Shown: in pieces, positions 10,501 to 19,869 of the stretch
Numbering within the stretch: the first letter of the stretch is position 1
Layout of the letters: each line of letters begins with the position of its first letter
From: Haematococcus lacustris
Lineage: Eukaryota; Chlorophyta; Chlorophyceae; Chlamydomonadales; Haematococcaceae
Direction: 5' to 3'
Assembly: GCA_030144725.1 (NCBI GenBank)
Contig: JASKMD010000030.1
Location: 2,892,396-2,956,395, forward strand
Length of the DNA stretch: 64,000 nucleotides
The notes under the pieces: generated by a model
Told to the model about the DNA's origin: nothing
Database searches by the model: none
Seen by the model: the letters and a program-made list of their open reading frames with translations, nothing else
Program-made: the position numbers and the translations under genes

Positions 10501-13140
10501 CACAAGACCAGAGACTTGCCCGGCGCAGGTAAGGGGTTCAATTCCCAACGACCACACAGTTATCCAGTCCACCAAAGTATGTACTGTCTTTGGGTGGGGC
10601 AGCAGAAGGTAGTGTGCAGCGAGTGTGGGGCGCAAGGTCAGTGAGCCTGCCTTCTGTATTCTGCCAGTGCAAGGCCGTGCTGCACTTGCCCCGCACCCCT
10701 GTGCGACACATGTGATGCTGACTGTGTCTACTCTGCATTGGTGCTGTATTGTGCTGCTGCTGTGGCTGTTCCTGACACCCCAGCCTGCACTGTGCCAGCA
10801 CTCACTGACCCTATGCGTTCGCTGCTGCGCTGCTGCTGCTGCTGCTGCTGTCCTGCTGCTGTCCTGCTGCTGTCCTCCAGAACCCGACAGCCATTGCGCA
10901 GCTCATAGCGCGGGAGGCGCCTGATGTGCTGTGCCTGCAAGAAACCAAGATCTCTGACGAACATGTGAGTGAAGGGAGGCCTACTGGTCCCTGCCACCAG
11001 CCTGCACTCCCACCCTCAGGCAGCAGAGGCGGTAGCTACTCCCTTGCACGCCATGTCTACCGGAGTAGTCTTCCTCTTTCCTTCCTCTTCTTCACCTTTT
11101 TCTTCTCCTCCTTTTTCTCTTCCTCCTTCTTTTCCTAATCTTCGGTTCTTGGCCTGCCTGCACAACTGGAATGATTAGAGCAGACAGCACCCTGGGCAGT
11201 AGCTGCTCTCCTGCACGCCATTATTTTAGGGTCTTCCCTTCCTCCTGAATCGTCAATAGTTTGAGCTGCGCCATGCCCTGGCAGCCGAGCCCATCTGGCC
11301 AGCACCATCAGGGAAAGGAGCTGGTGAGGCCTGCTGCTGACCCTTCCGATGGTGCTAGCCCCGCCACTGCCCTCCCCTCCCCGTGGGTGTGCAGACCGCT
11401 GGCCTGGAGGCGGAGCTGCAGCTACCGCCAGGCTGGCACGCTGCATGGTCCTGCGGCTCCAAGAAGGGCTATGCGGGGGTGGCCACGCTGAGCCGGCTGC
11501 CGCCCCTGTCAGTGCGCAGCGGGCTGGGGGTGGAGGAGCACGACCAGGAGGGCCGGCTGCTGCTCACAGAGTACCCGGCGCTGTCAGTGGTGCGGCCACA
11601 CGCTGCCGCCACCATGGATGCCACTGCGCTGAACATGGCCTGACCTGGCCTGCCTGCTGCCACGAGGCCGTGGGCGCAAGCACACTCACAGTGTGCACTG
11701 GGCAGGGCCAGTGTGCCCTGCTGCCTGTATGCCCTGCTGCCTGTGTGCCCTTGTTGCCTGTGTGCCCTTGTTGCCTGGGGTAGCAGCGGGACAACAAGTG
11801 GGGTAAGGGGGCAGAGCGGGTCCGGTCCTAGCTGTGGAGCCCTGCAGCCTGTATGCCCAGGGCTGGATGGGGGCGCACGGGGTCACCCTGCTGCCACGCG
11901 CCTAGCAGTGGGTGGCTGCCTGTGCAGGTGAACACCTACGTGCCCAACAGCAGCGCGGAGCTCAAGCGGCTGGGCTACCGGGTCGACCCTGGAGGCTGGG
12001 ACGACGCCTTCAGCCAGGCGCTGCGCCGCTGGGACCAGGTCAGGGGCTGGGGGGTGGGGCTGGGCCAGGGCTGTCAAGGGCAGGGCGCTGCCGGGCTGAG
12101 GACCGAGCCCCCAGGGCAGGGTGTAGGCCTGGGTGACGAGGCTAGGCCCAGGGCCCAGGGTGCAAGGGCACAGGCTCAGCGGGTGGGTGGCAATCTCTGC
12201 CTAGGGGCAGACAGGGGCTGCAGGGCAGAACCAGACCAAGTGCCTCGCTGCGCTCGCCAGCAGCAGGCTGCTGTTGCAGTAGCTGTGCTGGTGAAGGGAG
12301 CGGCATGCAGCTCAGGCATAGCTGGTCAGCTGTACCTGCCTCTGTTGCATGGGGTCAGCCACCTCCGCGGCTGGCAATGGAAGAGGTTGCTGCGTGCCTG
12401 GTGATGTGTGGCTCCTCCTGGGCAATGCAGGAGAAGGCAGTGGTGGTGGCCGGCGACCTAAACTGTGCACACCAGGAGATTGACATTCACAACCCCAAGA
12501 CAAACCTGCGCAGTGCTGGCTTCACACAGGTGCAATTCTGGCTCCACACAGGTCCAATCGCCCACTGCTGCTAGCCTCCCTCCAGTCGCCACTCGCTGCT
12601 GCTGCCTTTCTTCTAGCGAGCTCAACCCTGTCTGCTCCCTCCCATGCGTCCCCGCGACCACTGTCCCCTGACCCAGTTGCCTGGCTCGGAATTACAGGAG
12701 GAGCGCGACAGCTTTGGGACGCGATTGCTGGGCGCGCGGGAGACTGGCGGCGCCGGGCTGGTCGACGTGTTGCGAATGCAGCACCCGGAGGTGCAAGCCT
12801 ATACGTACTACTCGTTCAGGTCCGGCCGGGGGGCGACCGAGAGCATAAGGGCGGGCGAGCAGGAACCTAGCGAGGCCGAGCTGGGCTGCCCGCCTCTTGC
12901 AACTGTTCACATCGCTCTCTCTCTGGCTGTGGCTGCACGTGCAGGTTTCAATGTCGCGCGAAAGGCATCGGCTGGCGGCTAGACTACACATTGCTGAGTC
13001 CGAAGCTCATTGCGCAGTTCCATGACGCATACATTCTCCCAGATGTGGAAGGCTCGGACCACGTGCCCCTCGGGGTTACGCTGCTTACGGACCTGCAAGC
13101 GCCCCTGCCTGCATCTGCAGCAGCTGGCGAAGCCAGCTAA
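7531..13140 (+). CDS. APE1: APE1/ExoIII-type apurinic/apyrimidinic endonuclease
   Basis: Base-excision-repair nuclease that cuts DNA 5' of abasic sites, expected in the nucleus. Exons 7531-7658, 9500-9672, 10133-10239, 10881-10964, 11395-11589, 11928-12038, 12431-12529, 12698-12819 and 12945-13140 join in phase to 404 residues. The N-terminus is basic and disordered ([20 protein letters not shown]), as in eukaryotic APE1 nuclear-localisation tails. The catalytic core follows in order: [20 protein letters not shown] (metal-binding Glu), [27 protein letters not shown] (active-site Tyr), [13 protein letters not shown] (Asp/Asn), [13 protein letters not shown] (Asp) and GSDHVPL (catalytic His). 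Every key residue of human APE1 is present. The start at 7531 is the first ATG in the NLS-bearing exon; an upstream exon is possible. Intron 1 carries an inverted copy of the gene's own middle. Confidence 0.92.
7998..8070 (+). repeat. dispersed short repeat, copy 1 (in AP endonuclease intron 1)
   Basis: Shares GGGCTGTGTTGTCTGTAA, a TGTCTGTG core, CAGCCGGTA and ACTTCCTACCCCAACCC with a copy at 50228-50312, in the same orientation. Non-coding; probably an old transposon end. Confidence 0.6.
8640..9311 (-). repeat. inverted partial copy of the AP endonuclease gene
   Basis: Read on the minus strand, 9311-9115 matches 11165-11363, and after a jump 9110-8640 matches about 11780-12258. The exon encoding [18 protein letters not shown] and both flanking introns are nearly identical to the source, so the copying was recent and at DNA level. 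The exon 11395-11589 is missing. The copy sits in intron 1 of the same gene, antisense, so it is not a functional gene. Confidence 0.85.
10460..10565 (+). other. tRNA-like pol III box sequence in an intron
   Basis: In AP endonuclease intron 3, TTGCTTAGAGTG resembles an A box and GGTTCAATTCC is close to the B-box consensus; the spacing of about 60 bases fits a tRNA-derived SINE. No cloverleaf acceptor stem can be drawn, so a functional tRNA is unlikely. Confidence 0.3.
11165..12258 (+). repeat. source arm of the AP endonuclease inverted duplication
   Basis: This segment of the gene (intron 4, exon 11395-11589, intron 5, exon 11928-12038 and part of intron 6) is present again in inverse orientation at 8640-9311, without bases about 11364-11779. 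The arms are separated by roughly 1.9 kb. Confidence 0.8.
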
Positions 13141-13322
13141 ACCCTCGACTGGAAACACGCGAGGCCTGATGATGAGTTGACATGGTGACCATGGCAGCCA
13201 AAAACAAGAGGGATGGTTGACCTTACAAAGACATAGCGCTGTAGGCTGCGCAATGAGAACCATCAATCCTGTCCTGGAGTGGTACAGGCAGGAGTAGTGG
13301 CCGTGAAACACAGTGACATAAA

Positions 13323-13327
13323 TGTAA
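13323..13327 (+). terminator. TGTAA polyadenylation signal of the AP endonuclease gene
   Basis: TGTAA, the common chlorophycean poly(A) signal, occurs about 183 bases after the stop codon at 13138-13140 and before the convergent minus-strand gene. Position fits a short 3' UTR; not proven. Confidence 0.4.
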
Positions 13328-13462
13328 CAAGGCAGTCCCTGTCAGCGGATTGGACGATAGCCAACCTACAACCGCCTTTGCACGCCTGTGCTGCTGCTTC
13401 TGTGGGCTGCTGCTGTGGTTGCCGAACAAGTCCCTAGCAGCGGCTGTAGCCCCACCTCCCCT

Positions 13463-16400
13463 TAACCAAACTCGGGCAGCGGCCTGCCTGCCGCTGCCAC
13501 TGCCAACGCCTTGCTCACCTCAGCCGCGACATTAGGACTGACCCATTGGCGTTGCTCCTGAAACTGTTTGGCGAGCAGCTGTACGAATTGCATGTCCAAC
13601 AGCTGCGTGGGCCCCTCCCCGGGTGACGCCTGTGTCATGAGCACGCAGGCCCTCAACAGCTTGGCAATGTACAGCGGCCTGAGCAGCTCCATGTCGCCCT
13701 GTGCCAGCACGCGCTTCACCACTGCCTGGGCAAGCTCAGGGCTGCCGGCCCTCAGCAGCGCCAGGGACTGCGCCCACAGCGCCAGGGGCTTGCCAGGCAG
13801 GCTGGGCAACATGGCCTGGCCCTGCTCCCGGGCGGCGACCACCAGGGCAGCAGCGGCAGGGGTCAGTGGTGGGTCCAACCCCGCCTGCTGCCGCAGTCCG
13901 GTATGCTGGCGGGCAGCGTACAGCGCGTCAGCTAGGCTCACTGGGTCCAGGCTGGAGATCTGGGATGGCAAGGCAGGGCAGGCAGGTGGCAAGGCAGGGC
14001 AGGCAGGTGGCAAGGCAGGGCAGGCAGGTGGCAAGGCAGGGCAGGCAGGTGGCAAGGCAGGGCAGGCAGGTGGCAAGGCAGGGCAGGCAGGTGGCAAGGC
14101 AGGGCAGGCAGGTGGCAAGGCAGGGCAGGCAGGTGGCAAGGCAGGGCAGGCAGGTGGCAAGGCAGGGCAGGCAGGTGGCAAGGCAGGGCAGGCAGGTGGC
14201 AAGGCAGGGCAGGCAGGTGGCAAGGCAGGGCAGGCAGGTGGCAAGGCAGGGCAGGCAGGTAGCAAGGCAGGGCAGGCAGGTGGCAAGGCAGGGCAGGCAG
14301 GTGGCAAGGCAGGGCAGGCAGGTGGCAAGGCAGGGCAGGCAGGTGGCAAGGCAGGGCAGGCAGGTGGCAAGGCAGGGCAGGCAGGTGGCAAGGCAGGGCA
14401 GGCAGGTGGCAAGGCAGGGCAGGCAGGTGGCAAGGCAGGGCAGGCAGGTGGCAAGGCAGGGCAGGCAGGTGGCAAGGCAGGGCAGGCAGGTGGCAAGGCA
14501 GGGCAGGCAGGTGGCAAGGCAGGGCAGGCAGGTGGCAAGGCAGGGCAGGCAGTGTGGCAAGGCAGGGCAGGCAGTGTGGCAAGGCAGGGCAGGCAGGTGG
14601 CAAGGCAGGGCAGGCAGGTGGCAAGGCAGGGCAGGCAGGTAGCAAGGCAGGGCAGGCAGGTGGCAAGGCAGGGCAGGCAGGTGGCAAGGCAGGGCAGGCA
14701 GGTGGCAAGGCAGGGCAGGCAGTGTGGCAAGGCAGGGCAGGCAGTGTGGCAAGGCAGGGCAGGCAGGTGGCAAGGCAGGGCAGGCAGGTGGCAAGGCAGG
14801 GCAGGCAGGTGGCAAGGCAGGGCAGGCAGGTAGCAAGGCAGGGCAGGCAGGTGGCAAGGCAGGGCAGGCAGGTGGCAAGGCAGGGCAGGCAGGTGGCAAG
14901 GCAGGGCAGGCAGGTGGCAAGGCAGGGCAGGCAGGTGGCAAGGCAGGGCAGGCAGGTGGCAAGGCAGGGCAGGCAGGTGGCAAGGCAGGGCAGGCAGGTG
15001 GCAAGGCAGGGCAGGCAGGTGGCAAGGCAGGGCAGGCAGGTGGCAAGGCAGGGCAGGCAGGTGGCAAGGCAGGGCAGGCAGGTGGCAAGGCAGGGCAGGC
15101 AGGTGGCAAGGCAGGGCAGGCAGTGTGGCAAGGCAGGGCAGGCAGTGTGGCAAGGCAGGGCAGGCAGGTGGCAAGGCAGGGCAGGCAGGTGGCAAGGCAG
15201 GGCAGGCAGGTAGCAAGGCAGGGCAGGCAGGTGGCAAGGCAGGGCAGGCAGGTGGCAAGGCAGGGCAGGCAGGTGGCAAGGCAGGGCAGGCAGTGTGGCA
15301 AGGCAGGGCAGGCAGTGTGGCAAGGCAGGGCAGGCAGGTGGCAAGGCAGGGCAGGCAGGTGGCAAGGCAGGGCAGGCAGGTGGCAAGGCAGGGCAGGCAG
15401 TGTGGGCGAGCCCTTGGCCACCCAGCCAGGTTAGGGGTCAGCAAGATCAGCCATGTCTGCCCTGCACTCCAGTCACAGCCCCTACGTTGTTTGCCAGCAG
15501 GGGCCAGGCAGCCTCAGCCAGCTCCTCGTCGTGCACCCCAGCCATGACGAGGTTCTTCATCACCGACGCCACCCTGAATGGCGTCCAGGAGCTGATATGT
15601 GGCACCGCGGCCGCAGCCAGCTTGCTCCAGAACAGCTGGTTGTCCAGACCCTGTACAAGCAAGCAGGTGAGAGCCACAGCGAGTTGTCCAAAGCCTCAGC
15701 AAGCATCAGAAGCACCCACTCAACCACCCAGCCCTCCCCCAGCCATTGGTACCACATTCTCCTCACCTTGCCCATCAAGCTGGAGTCTCTCTCAACATGT
15801 GGGCAGCTGCCCCAATGCAAGACAACCAGAGCAAGACACCCAGAGCGAGACACCCAGCCAGTAGGCCATGCAGGCAAGCGTGCCCATCGCCATGACATGG
15901 GGAGATGCATTGAGCCTAACCCACAACAAAGCCCCTGCCAAGTGCAGTCTCTAGCTGCCCAACCTCAGTCCCATGTGTGACCTCTGCATGGCCCCTGCAT
16001 CAGCGCCGCCGTCACGCCGCCCTGCCCTGTGGCAATGCACTGGGTGGTCATGGTGGTGGCGACACCCGGCCCTGCCCCGGCCAGCTGGGCGCCACCTGGC
16101 AGCCCCCACACCCGCAAGCAGTGTCTAGCCTACAGCCACACCTGCATGGCAAAGCCCCACACCGCGTCCTTCCATTGCTGCTGACTCATGAGGTGCAGGG
16201 CGGCACAGTCCTTGGCGGTCAGCACCGCCGCCAGGGCCAGCAGCGAGTGCAGCTGCAGGGTGTGACCAGCCCCAGTGAGGCCGCGCACCACCTGGGCCAC
16301 CTGGAAGCCAGCCAGGGACACGGCCCGCTGGCCTGCCAGGGTTTCGATGCGCTGTGCCAGGGCCACCACTGGCAGTGCGTTGCGGGGCAGGCTGGCTGAC

Positions 16401-18500
16401 CTGCAAGCGCAGGGTGTCGGGGTGTCGGCGATGGCGGGGAGTGTGGTCGCGGTGGTGGAGGGTGATGGTGCTAATGCTGGTGGCGAGGACACAGGTGTGG
16501 GGGCAGATGCGGTCACCAGGCCAGCTGCCCAGCTTCGAACCCTAAGCCTGGGCAGCAGGCTGTCCTGGCATGGCACACTGCACACAGGTAGTGGCAGCAG
16601 CAATGCGCCTGGGGCCGGCTGCCGCACCTCGCCTCAGGCGATGCTGCCTGTGCTTGCGGTGGCCACTGCTCAAGCAGACGCAGTCTGGGATGGGGCTGTC
16701 GCTGCCACCGCCCCGCACCTGCATAGCCGCTCCAGCTGCAGGGCCGCCACCGGCAGGTGCGCCTCTTTGAGGCTGTCTTCGTGTGACTGCCACACCTGCG
16801 ACAGCCAGTGATGAGGTTTGAGGTCAGTTCAGGTTGGAGTTTTAGGCCTAGGGCAAGGGCTAGGGCAAGGCTAGGGTTCAGCCCGGTGGTGGCCGGCATC
16901 TCATGCACCCCCAGCGATGGCATGCAGCGATGGCATGCAGAAGTGTAGATTGACTCACAGCTAATATTTTGTGCTCAGCGTCTGAGCATGCTGCTGCTGC
17001 TGCTGCTGCTGCTCCTCGCATGCCAAACACAGTGCAGCCTTGTGTGGAGTGAGCGCGCTGGCCTTGTGCATCATGCATGAGAGTGGCCCCTGACTCCCCC
17101 TCACAGGTGCAAGGCCCCTACTGCCCATACTGGTTCCTGGTGGCTATGATGCAGCCTACTCTGGCATGCACCAGCCAGCCGTCTGGCTGCGCCTACCAGC
17201 TGCATGACTATGCCATGTCCACAACTCCTGTTCTGCTGCCTGCTGCTGCATGGCAGTAGGTGAATCCACAACACCTGCGCTGCTGTGAAGCCCATCAGGA
17301 GCACAATGCTGCACACCGCTGCCACGCCCCCTAGCAGCAGGCAGCGGGAGCAGCTGTACACAAGCACCAAGTGGAAGGATTGGGAGGCTGGCTGCGTCCC
17401 TCTCTGCCCACCACCCTCCCTGTCGTGCGGCTGAAGGGGTTGCGGCATGATGCAAGTGTGATGGGGGTGTGATGGCTGCAACAGTGTGCCAGTGTCCAGG
17501 CCGGTGTGGCAAACGCTGCATGGCGCCCGTTTGTGGCCATGCAGTGCGGCGGGTGCAGCCAAGGCAGCTTCACCCTGTTGCAATGGCAACACTGCTGCAG
17601 TGAGGTTGGCTGTAGGTATTCTACAAGGTGTTGCTAAGTTGTTTAATGCACCCTGGCTGGCCAGGGCAAGGCCAAGAGCAAGGCTGCCAAAGCCACCCAC
17701 ACAGCCAAGACCAGAGCCAGGCAGGTGGCTGCCTACTGACTGCAATGCATCAAATGCATCACTCCACACTGGGGACGGCGAGTGGCTCACAATGGAGCTG
17801 TGCTCATGGCCTGCTGAATTCGGCAAAGCACCACCCCTTGTGTGTTGGCCCCATGCGGCTGCCTGTGCTCAGGTGCATGTTGCCTTCAGGGTCGATGGTC
17901 CAGCAAAGTGCTGCTGGGCGCCTTGCTTCTCCTCAACAGAATGCTCACCTGAGCCAGCTCCGTCACGCTGGTGCTGGTCAACAGCAGCCTGCTGATATGA
18001 CCGCCGTGAATGGTGCTCAAGGCTGCCTCCACCTCAGGGCGAGCATTGGGTACCCCAGTCTTGTTCAACGTAGCTAGGCAGCGGGCGCTGTTTGAGGGGT
18101 GCCAGCTGGAGCTTGGGAAGGGGGAGGGCCGCAGAGGTTTGGCCGCTGGAGTCAGCGGGCGGCCAAATAGCACATGCTGGGTTAATGGTGGCTGGGCTGC
18201 TAGTGGTGGCGAGCTGGCGAGAGCACAGCTGCTGGATGGGGTAGACACCTGCGATGGTACATGAAGTATGACACACCGTGCCAAACATCAAGTGACATTT
18301 GGTCAATGATAGCCTCACGTTGGGGTTGCTGATGCACAGTGGCAGTTGCCAGAAGTTACCTCGGTAGATGTGGTAATATGACTGCATGTTCTAGCAATGC
18401 TGCGCGCCGAGTCTGTACTGGCGTGATACCTGCTGTTCAACGCGAGCAGCAGGATGCAGACTTGCACGGGCGGCCGATGGCGGTTGGCGGTCAGGCTCAC
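13463..18500 (-). CDS. putative OPR/FASTK-like organelle RNA-binding helical repeat protein
   Basis: Minus-strand exons read as alpha-helical repeats typical of chlorophycean octotricopeptide/RAP-type proteins, which stabilise or activate single organellar transcripts. Clearest exons: 17949-18248 (exactly 100 codons, ending ISRLLLTSTSVTELAQ), about 16700-16790 (HEDSLKEAHLPVAALQLERL), 16145-16400 (FQVAQVVRGLTGAGHTLQLH, then LALAAVLTAKDCAALHLMS), about 15970-16120, 15497-15653 (FWSKLAAAAVPHISSWTPFR) and 13463-13957 (ISSLDPVSLADALYAARQ, then RPLYIAKLLRACVLM). The STSVTEL stretch resembles the first repeat of many OPR proteins. A good donor (GAG/GTGAGC near 13524) before the stop at 13463 suggests the true 3' end may differ. 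No C-terminal RAP domain is visible. N-terminal exon and several boundaries are unresolved; the family is an inference. Confidence 0.5.
13969..15402 (+). repeat. 21-bp minisatellite filling an intron (about 68 copies)
   Basis: The unit is GGTGGCAAGGCAGGGCAGGCA. Variants include GGTAGC units (14262, 14640, 14830, 15210) and paired 22-bp GTGTGG units (14551-14580, 14722-14752, 15122-15148, 15292-15318), whose recurring order gives a higher-order repeat. All frames are open on both strands because the unit lacks stops. Splice sites flank it on the minus strand: donor AAC/GTAGGG near 15496 and acceptor CATCCCAG/ATC near 13958. It is therefore read as intron of the helical-repeat gene. Confidence 0.9.
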
Positions 18501-18989
18501 TCACAGATGATCAGAGCATTGGGTGCTGAGAGTCGTCCACAGCCCTGCGGCAGTACATAGGCCAGTCACTACCACGATGAGCAGCCAAGTCGACCAGTCT
18601 ATGCACTAACCTGCCACACATGATTCGCTTCTTAATGCACGCAGCACAAATTCCTGGCAGTGGGGCATAATGCATGCTAGGAAAGAGGCGAACACCGCGA
18701 TGTATGTGTTGGTTGACGGTTGATAGCGGACTGAGCAATTCTCTGGCTTGCAACGGATTCTCGCATTCCGATAAGAGGGTACAGCAATAGCTTAACGCTG
18801 TGTCATTTAGAGCCTACTGAAGCTGATCTTGGCGTGATATGCTCTTGGTTTCAGCCTCAACCACCTTGCCTCCCACCATGCCCTTGCTGCCGTCTTTGCC
18901 TCACCCGCCTTCCCTGTACCTTGCATGCCCTGCCACCTGCCAGCCCTATCTTCCCACCCCATCCCAGCTCTTAAACTGCCCTCCCACTC

Positions 18990-19250
18990 CCACCCAGCAG
19001 TAGCCCTGCCCTCTCGCCCACCTCCTGCCCCTTCCCGGTGGCTGCTGGCAGCTAGTGGTGGTGCATCACCTGGGCTGCTCACCACTCCTGCTGGCCCCAC
19101 CTGACAGCTGTCACCAGAAGGTGCTGCTGCAGCTCAGGAGCAGCAGGGGTTGGCAGCTGCCGATGACATTAGCTCGATACGCAAGCGCAAGGTGGGCGCA
19201 ACAGATTGAAAAATAACATGTCAAGCAGGTGACATATCACTCATACACAC
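18990..19250 (+). repeat. transposon fragment related to 59070-59330
   Basis: A Pro-rich reading is followed by EQQGLAAADDISSIRKRKVG and the non-coding string AACATGTCAAGCAGGTGA. The block at 59215-59330 has the same order ([39 protein letters not shown]). Both look like the 5' coding piece of one transposon-encoded protein. No other part of it is found here. Confidence 0.5.
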
Positions 19251-19869
19251 ATTGTTACACACAAAGACTAAGGCATCAGTGGTTATCTGGCATCTGGGAC
19301 TCACCAAGAGCATGAGTGTCATGCTTTTGTGCTTGGCTGCTTACTGCTGCAGCCGTCGCCCACTGTTTGAGGGTGCTAGTAGGCTGACCGCTAGGTTGTT
19401 ACCATATGAGCATGTTCAGGTGGTCAGATAAGTTCATGTTGGGCAAAGACTCTCGTCAGTGGCGCCGCATGGAATGGCCTCACATGACACAGTAATGGGT
19501 TCAGTTGACGATGCCAGGCACTTGACCCGCGCCGCGCACCACAACAAAGCTTGTCAGGAGCCTCTTTTTGTTTAGAACAGTTTGAGCTTTGCAAACCAGC
19601 GTGTGGCCACACAGTAAAGTGGCGTGAAGGGATGAAGGGGTGTGAGCCATTTATTGCAACACAACACAATCGTTGCTACTCCTGAGGCACGTTCTGGGCA
19701 ATGTCTGATCTCTGAAGCTGCACACTGTTGGCACACATTGCACTGCACATGAGAAAGGGCACATACTACCATGTGCAAAAAATGGACAGATCGATGGTAA
19801 CTTGCTACGTGAGACCATTTGGAATACAGCAGCTGCTGCAGCTGCTGTCTTGACAAAGCGCGCTGCTTT
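19251..19869. other. intergenic, 3' flank of the metalloprotease gene
   Basis: No gene or recognisable repeat seen. TTACA near 19258 on the plus strand is TGTAA on the minus strand, but it is too far from the stop at 19870 to be assigned confidently. Confidence 0.4.

Noticed and set aside
13969..15402. CRISPR array
   Set aside because: Units are contiguous with no unique spacers, and the genome is eukaryotic.
13462..15444. 660-codon open frame of Leu-Pro-Ala-Cys-His repeats
   Set aside because: The openness comes from a stop-free 21-bp repeat; good splice sites on both sides place the array in an intron. Only the non-repeat end is taken as coding.
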